Positions 61,958 through 64,000 of a stretch of DNA of 64,000 nt are shown piece by piece. Location of the stretch: NCBI RefSeq assembly GCF_014656545.1, contig NZ_BNDS01000006.1:146386-210385 (forward strand). Reading direction: 5' to 3'. This DNA is from Neobacillus kokaensis. GTDB lineage: Bacteria; Bacillota; Bacilli; Bacillales; Cytobacillaceae. Made by a program: the position numbers and the translations under genes. The notes beneath the pieces are model-generated. The model was not told where the DNA came from. It did not search any database and saw only the letters and a list, made by a program, of their open reading frames with translations. Within the stretch, counting starts at the first letter, position 1, and every line of letters begins with the position of its first letter.

Positions 61958-62329
61958 ATGACTTATCTCTTTGTAGGTGTCGGGGGCATGATCGGAAGTA
62001 TTATACGTTATATACTATCCACTACAGCGGAGGAATTTGGAAGTTCAAACTTTCCTTATGGAACATTATTAGTGAACTTGTCGGGGGCATTTTTATTAGG
62101 ATGGATTACAAAAAAATTTGTTAATCTAAAAAAAATCCCTCCGCAAGTTTTGACGGCACTAACAACTGGGGTGATCGGGTCTTATACAACATTTTCAACT
62201 TTTTGCTTGGAAACAATCAGGTTAATGCAAGAAGGGGATTATTTATTTGCACTTTTATACATATTAATCAGCCTTTTTGGAGGACTTTTTTTCGTAAGAA
62301 TCGGTCTAAAATTGGGCGAATCAAGATAG
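61958..62329 (+). CDS. crcB1: Fluoride channel protein FluC/CrcB, first copy
   Basis: Dual-topology fluoride exporter. The 123-residue protein has four membrane helices and the conserved GGMIGSIIRY start, the FPYGTLLVNLSGAFLLGW pore segment and TTGVIGSYTTFSTFCLE with the Phe-box. ATG at 61958 has GGAG nine bases upstream; the TTG at 61943 precedes that site. The next gene is a second copy, so the channel is probably a heterodimer. Confidence 0.95.
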   Translation: MTYLFVGVGGMIGSIIRYILSTTAEEFGSSNFPYGTLLVNLSGAFLLGWITKKFVNLKKIPPQVLTALTTGVIGSYTTFSTFCLETIRLMQEGDYLFALLYILISLFGGLFFVRIGLKLGESR

Positions 62330-62343
62330 GTGGATTTATAACT

Positions 62344-62703
62344 ATGACAGAGATTCTATTTGTTTCAATCGGCGGTTTTTTCGGGGCAATTTGCCGGTTT
62401 GGATTAAGCAGACTGTTGAAAGGAACATCCGGGTTTCCTTATGGAACATTTGTTGTAAATTTATTAGGGGCATTTTTATTGGGGTTAATAGTTGGTTTAG
62501 AGCTCCACGGCCATATTTATACACTTGCAGGCGTAGGCTTCATGGGGGCTTTTACAACTTTTTCCACATTTATGCTTGAATCTGAACAGATAAAAATGGC
62601 AGGTAAAGATGCGTCATTTTACGTATATGTAGTATTGAGCCTAGCATTAGGATTGGGCATATTATTCTGCGGCTTGATTATTGGAAATAGCTTGGATCTA
62701 TAA
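62344..62703 (+). CDS. crcB2: Fluoride channel protein FluC/CrcB, second copy
   Basis: The 119-residue partner of the upstream gene, with IGGFFGAICRFGLSR, FPYGTFVVNLLGAFLLG and GFMGAFTTFSTFMLE. AGGTGGA precedes ATG at 62344, 14 bases after the first copy. No fluoride riboswitch was recognised upstream of the pair. Confidence 0.95.
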   Translation: MTEILFVSIGGFFGAICRFGLSRLLKGTSGFPYGTFVVNLLGAFLLGLIVGLELHGHIYTLAGVGFMGAFTTFSTFMLESEQIKMAGKDASFYVYVVLSLALGLGILFCGLIIGNSLDL

Positions 62704-62704
62704 A

Positions 62705-62732
62705 AAAGAAGCACCGGCAACGATGCTTCTTT
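62705..62732. terminator. Bidirectional terminator
   Basis: Nine-base-pair stem (AAAGAAGCA with TGCTTCTTT) between crcB2 and the convergent yidC2. Confidence 0.8.
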
Positions 62733-62737
62733 ATCAC

Positions 62738-63526
62738 TTATTTATGATTAGCCTGAACGATTGGCTGTTTATTTCGATAAAGCTTATGGCTGATAATTGT
62801 TTGAATAGTTAAGAATGTTCCCCCGACTACCCAATAAAGCGGCAGTGCTGCAGGAGCACTAAAGGAAAACATTACAATCATCAGAGGGGAAAGCAGTCCC
62901 ATGAATTTCATTTGATCTTGCTGCTGCTTTGGCATACTTGATTGTGACACTTTAAATTGGAAGTAGTAAACCAATCCAGCAATTATGGTAATAATAATAT
63001 CTGGATGTCCTAAACTGAACCATAAAAATTTATGTGTGGCAATTTCTTTTGAACTGCGAATGGCATAATAGAAAGCAGTTAAAATTGGCATCTGAATAAG
63101 AATCGGCAGACAACCCATATTAAGTGGATTAACGCCATGTTTTTGATAAAGTCCCATCATTTCAGCTTGCAGTTCTTGTTTCTTCTTAGGATCTTTTTCA
63201 GCCTTCATTTTCTTTTGAATGGCATCCATTTCCGGTTTCAAAATGTCCATTTTTTCTTTCATGTCCATTTGTTTTTTATATTGCTTTAGCATTAATGGCA
63301 TTAGTGCCAATCTGATAATAAGTGTAACAATGATAATCGCAAGCCCATAGTTTCCATTAAATAAATCGGCAATAGTATTAATAATAGTCGAAAAAGGCTC
63401 AACGAAATAATGATGGAAGAACCCTGTATTATTTTCGTTTTGTGACTGTGAAGAACAAGCAGATAATAGTACGCTTGTTGCTAGTAATAGAATGACTGTA
63501 AAAATTGAAGATTTTTTTGTTTTCAT
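62738..63526 (-). CDS. yidC2: Membrane protein insertase YidC2 (SpoIIIJ/YqjG family)
   Basis: Inserts and folds membrane proteins, with or without SecYEG. The 262-residue protein has a lipoprotein signal (lipobox LSAC, Cys24), five membrane helices and the conserved YGLAIIIVTLIIRLALMPLMLKQYKK segment, in which the Arg at the groove is present (LIIRL). The charged C1 loop (EKDPKKKQELQAEMMGLYQKHGVNPLNMGCLP) is typical. The AGGAGG ribosome site can be masked by pairing with the end of the upstream MifM-like ORF, as for yqjG in B. subtilis. Confidence 0.94.
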   Translation of the reverse strand: MKTKKSSIFTVILLLATSVLLSACSSQSQNENNTGFFHHYFVEPFSTIINTIADLFNGNYGLAIIIVTLIIRLALMPLMLKQYKKQMDMKEKMDILKPEMDAIQKKMKAEKDPKKKQELQAEMMGLYQKHGVNPLNMGCLPILIQMPILTAFYYAIRSSKEIATHKFLWFSLGHPDIIITIIAGLVYYFQFKVSQSSMPKQQQDQMKFMGLLSPLMIVMFSFSAPAALPLYWVVGGTFLTIQTIISHKLYRNKQPIVQANHK

Positions 63527-63577
63527 ATTTCCTCCTAAAAATTATGATTAAATTGTGAATGCAGGAAGGAGGGAAAT
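63527..63577 (-). promoter_or_regulatory. Stem that can mask the yidC2 ribosome site
   Basis: On the plus strand ATTTCCTCCT (63527-63536) is complementary to AGGAGGGAAAT (63567-63577) with one bulged base. On the minus-strand mRNA this pairs the last codons of the MifM-like ORF with the AGGAGG site of yidC2. A ribosome stalled just before the stop would open the stem and let yidC2 be translated. Confidence 0.75.
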
Positions 63578-63847
63578 AGGCTCCTCAGATTCATCCTGAG
63601 GGCAATCTTTTCTTCGAATATATTTAACAACTCGGGTTAGGAAAATACTTACATATAAACCGTTTCTTTTCTTAGTTAGAAAAAACGGGTGAATAATTTT
63701 TGTGTTTTTGACATAGGAAGAAGAGCCATTTAAAGTATACTCAACACCCCATATCCAAAGATATTTCAGGACCAGTCCGAAGTAAATACTAACGTATAAA
63801 GCGTTTATGGTATTAATATCTGAGTGGTCGATAAGTAGTTGGAACAA
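63548..63847 (-). CDS. mifM: MifM-like regulatory nascent peptide (membrane-insertion sensor)
   Basis: A 99-residue ORF immediately upstream of yidC2. It has one N-terminal membrane segment (INALYVSIYFGLVLKYLWIW), then a basic stretch (VVKYIRRK) and an acidic stretch (PQDESEEP) before SLLPAFTI at the end. In B. subtilis MifM a membrane helix, an RxxSWI basic region and a DEED arrest region stall the ribosome when insertion fails, inducing YidC2. The layout here is the same, though the sequence is diverged. TTG at 63847, six bases after GAGGTG, is preferred over GTG at 63856. Confidence 0.75.
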   Translation of the reverse strand: MFQLLIDHSDINTINALYVSIYFGLVLKYLWIWGVEYTLNGSSSYVKNTKIIHPFFLTKKRNGLYVSIFLTRVVKYIRRKDCPQDESEEPISLLPAFTI

Positions 63848-63891
63848 AAATTTCACCTCGCAGCAAGACTATCAAATAAGCCAATGATAAG

Positions 63892-63920
63892 AGTATATAG
63901 GAGAATAACCAAATAATCAA
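63892..63920 (-). promoter_or_regulatory. Promoter of mifM-yidC2
   Basis: Minus strand: TTGATT (63920-63915), 17-base spacer, TATACT (63897-63892), about 40 bases before the MifM-like ORF. Confidence 0.7.
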
Positions 63921-63929
63921 TTTAAAAAA

Positions 63930-63957
63930 GACACTAATTTAATGGAAAATTAGTGTC
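63930..63957 (-). terminator. Terminator of a minus-strand gene lying right of the window
   Basis: Eleven-base-pair stem (GACACTAATTT with AAATTAGTGTC). On the minus strand it is followed by six T residues, so a gene to the right ends here. Confidence 0.7.
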
Positions 63958-64000
63958 CGACAGTATATTATCATTGTTTTGTTAGCATATGCTGTGCGTA

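Overview
The window is chromosomal DNA from a low-GC, endospore-forming Bacillaceae, most like the Bacillus/Neobacillus group. Evidence: long syntenic runs familiar from Bacillus subtilis (thyA-dfrA; ypmQ-ypmR-ypmS-msrB-msrA; the yodT/S/R/Q-ablB-kamA-yokU-yozE-yodN-yozD-spo0M-yodL-deoD-ctpA stretch; odhAB), strong AGGAGG-type ribosome sites, many TTG/GTG starts, and sporulation, germination and biofilm genes. No insertion sequence, CRISPR array, rRNA operon or intact prophage is visible. The window is ordinary core genome with accessory patches, and most of its novelty lies in RNA leaders and start codons.

Layout. 1-200: a degenerate ~21-bp tandem repeat running off the left edge. 338-4027: a secreted ATLF-type metallopeptidase, thyA-dfrA, a small unknown, tatA and tatC. 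4080-7832: a biofilm-matrix operon (tapA-sipW-tasA, a second TasA/camelysin and a TasA-PxKF protein) behind candidate SinR operators; tapA seems to start at a non-canonical ATC codon. 8010-16180: DegV, an MBL hydrolase, an orphan sensor kinase, the ypmQ-R-S group, a DUF4397 protein and an RsgA GTPase paralogue behind a leader-peptide attenuator. 16285-19593: KtrB-type K+ channel, YjcZ, DUF502, msrA-msrB. 19807-28144: a lysine/beta-lysine catabolic cluster with its own sigma54 activator and a near-perfect -24/-12 promoter before kamA.

28269-35218: small yod/yoz sporulation-linked genes, spo0M, deoD, a CtpA-type protease. 35353-37111: a minus-strand spore cluster with two small heat-shock-like proteins and two GerPA/GerPF-like proteins. 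37274-42806: a degenerate SDR, a GNAT enzyme, a possible decayed integration site, an amidohydrolase, membrane proteins and dapF. 42817-45648: divergent ligD and ku (non-homologous end joining). 45665-46697: a cold-shock gene with a terminator inside its leader, then tRNA-Ser and tRNA-Gly. 48219-55004: a complete trpEGDCFBA operon under a tryptophan T-box. 55212-60584: mnmH and odhAB. 60631-63847: an Sda-like kinase inhibitor, a spore lipoprotein, two fluoride-channel genes, and yidC2 preceded by a MifM-like regulatory peptide.

The most interesting signals are cis-regulatory: (i) a 23-codon leader ORF and mutually exclusive antiterminator/terminator ahead of the RsgA paralogue; (ii) a MifM-like nascent-chain sensor whose last codons can pair with the yidC2 ribosome site; (iii) the apparent ATC start of tapA plus inverted SinR boxes; (iv) a folded leader ahead of ypmR; (v) a terminator inside the csp leader. 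All calls come from reading the sequence; no database search or folding program was run.
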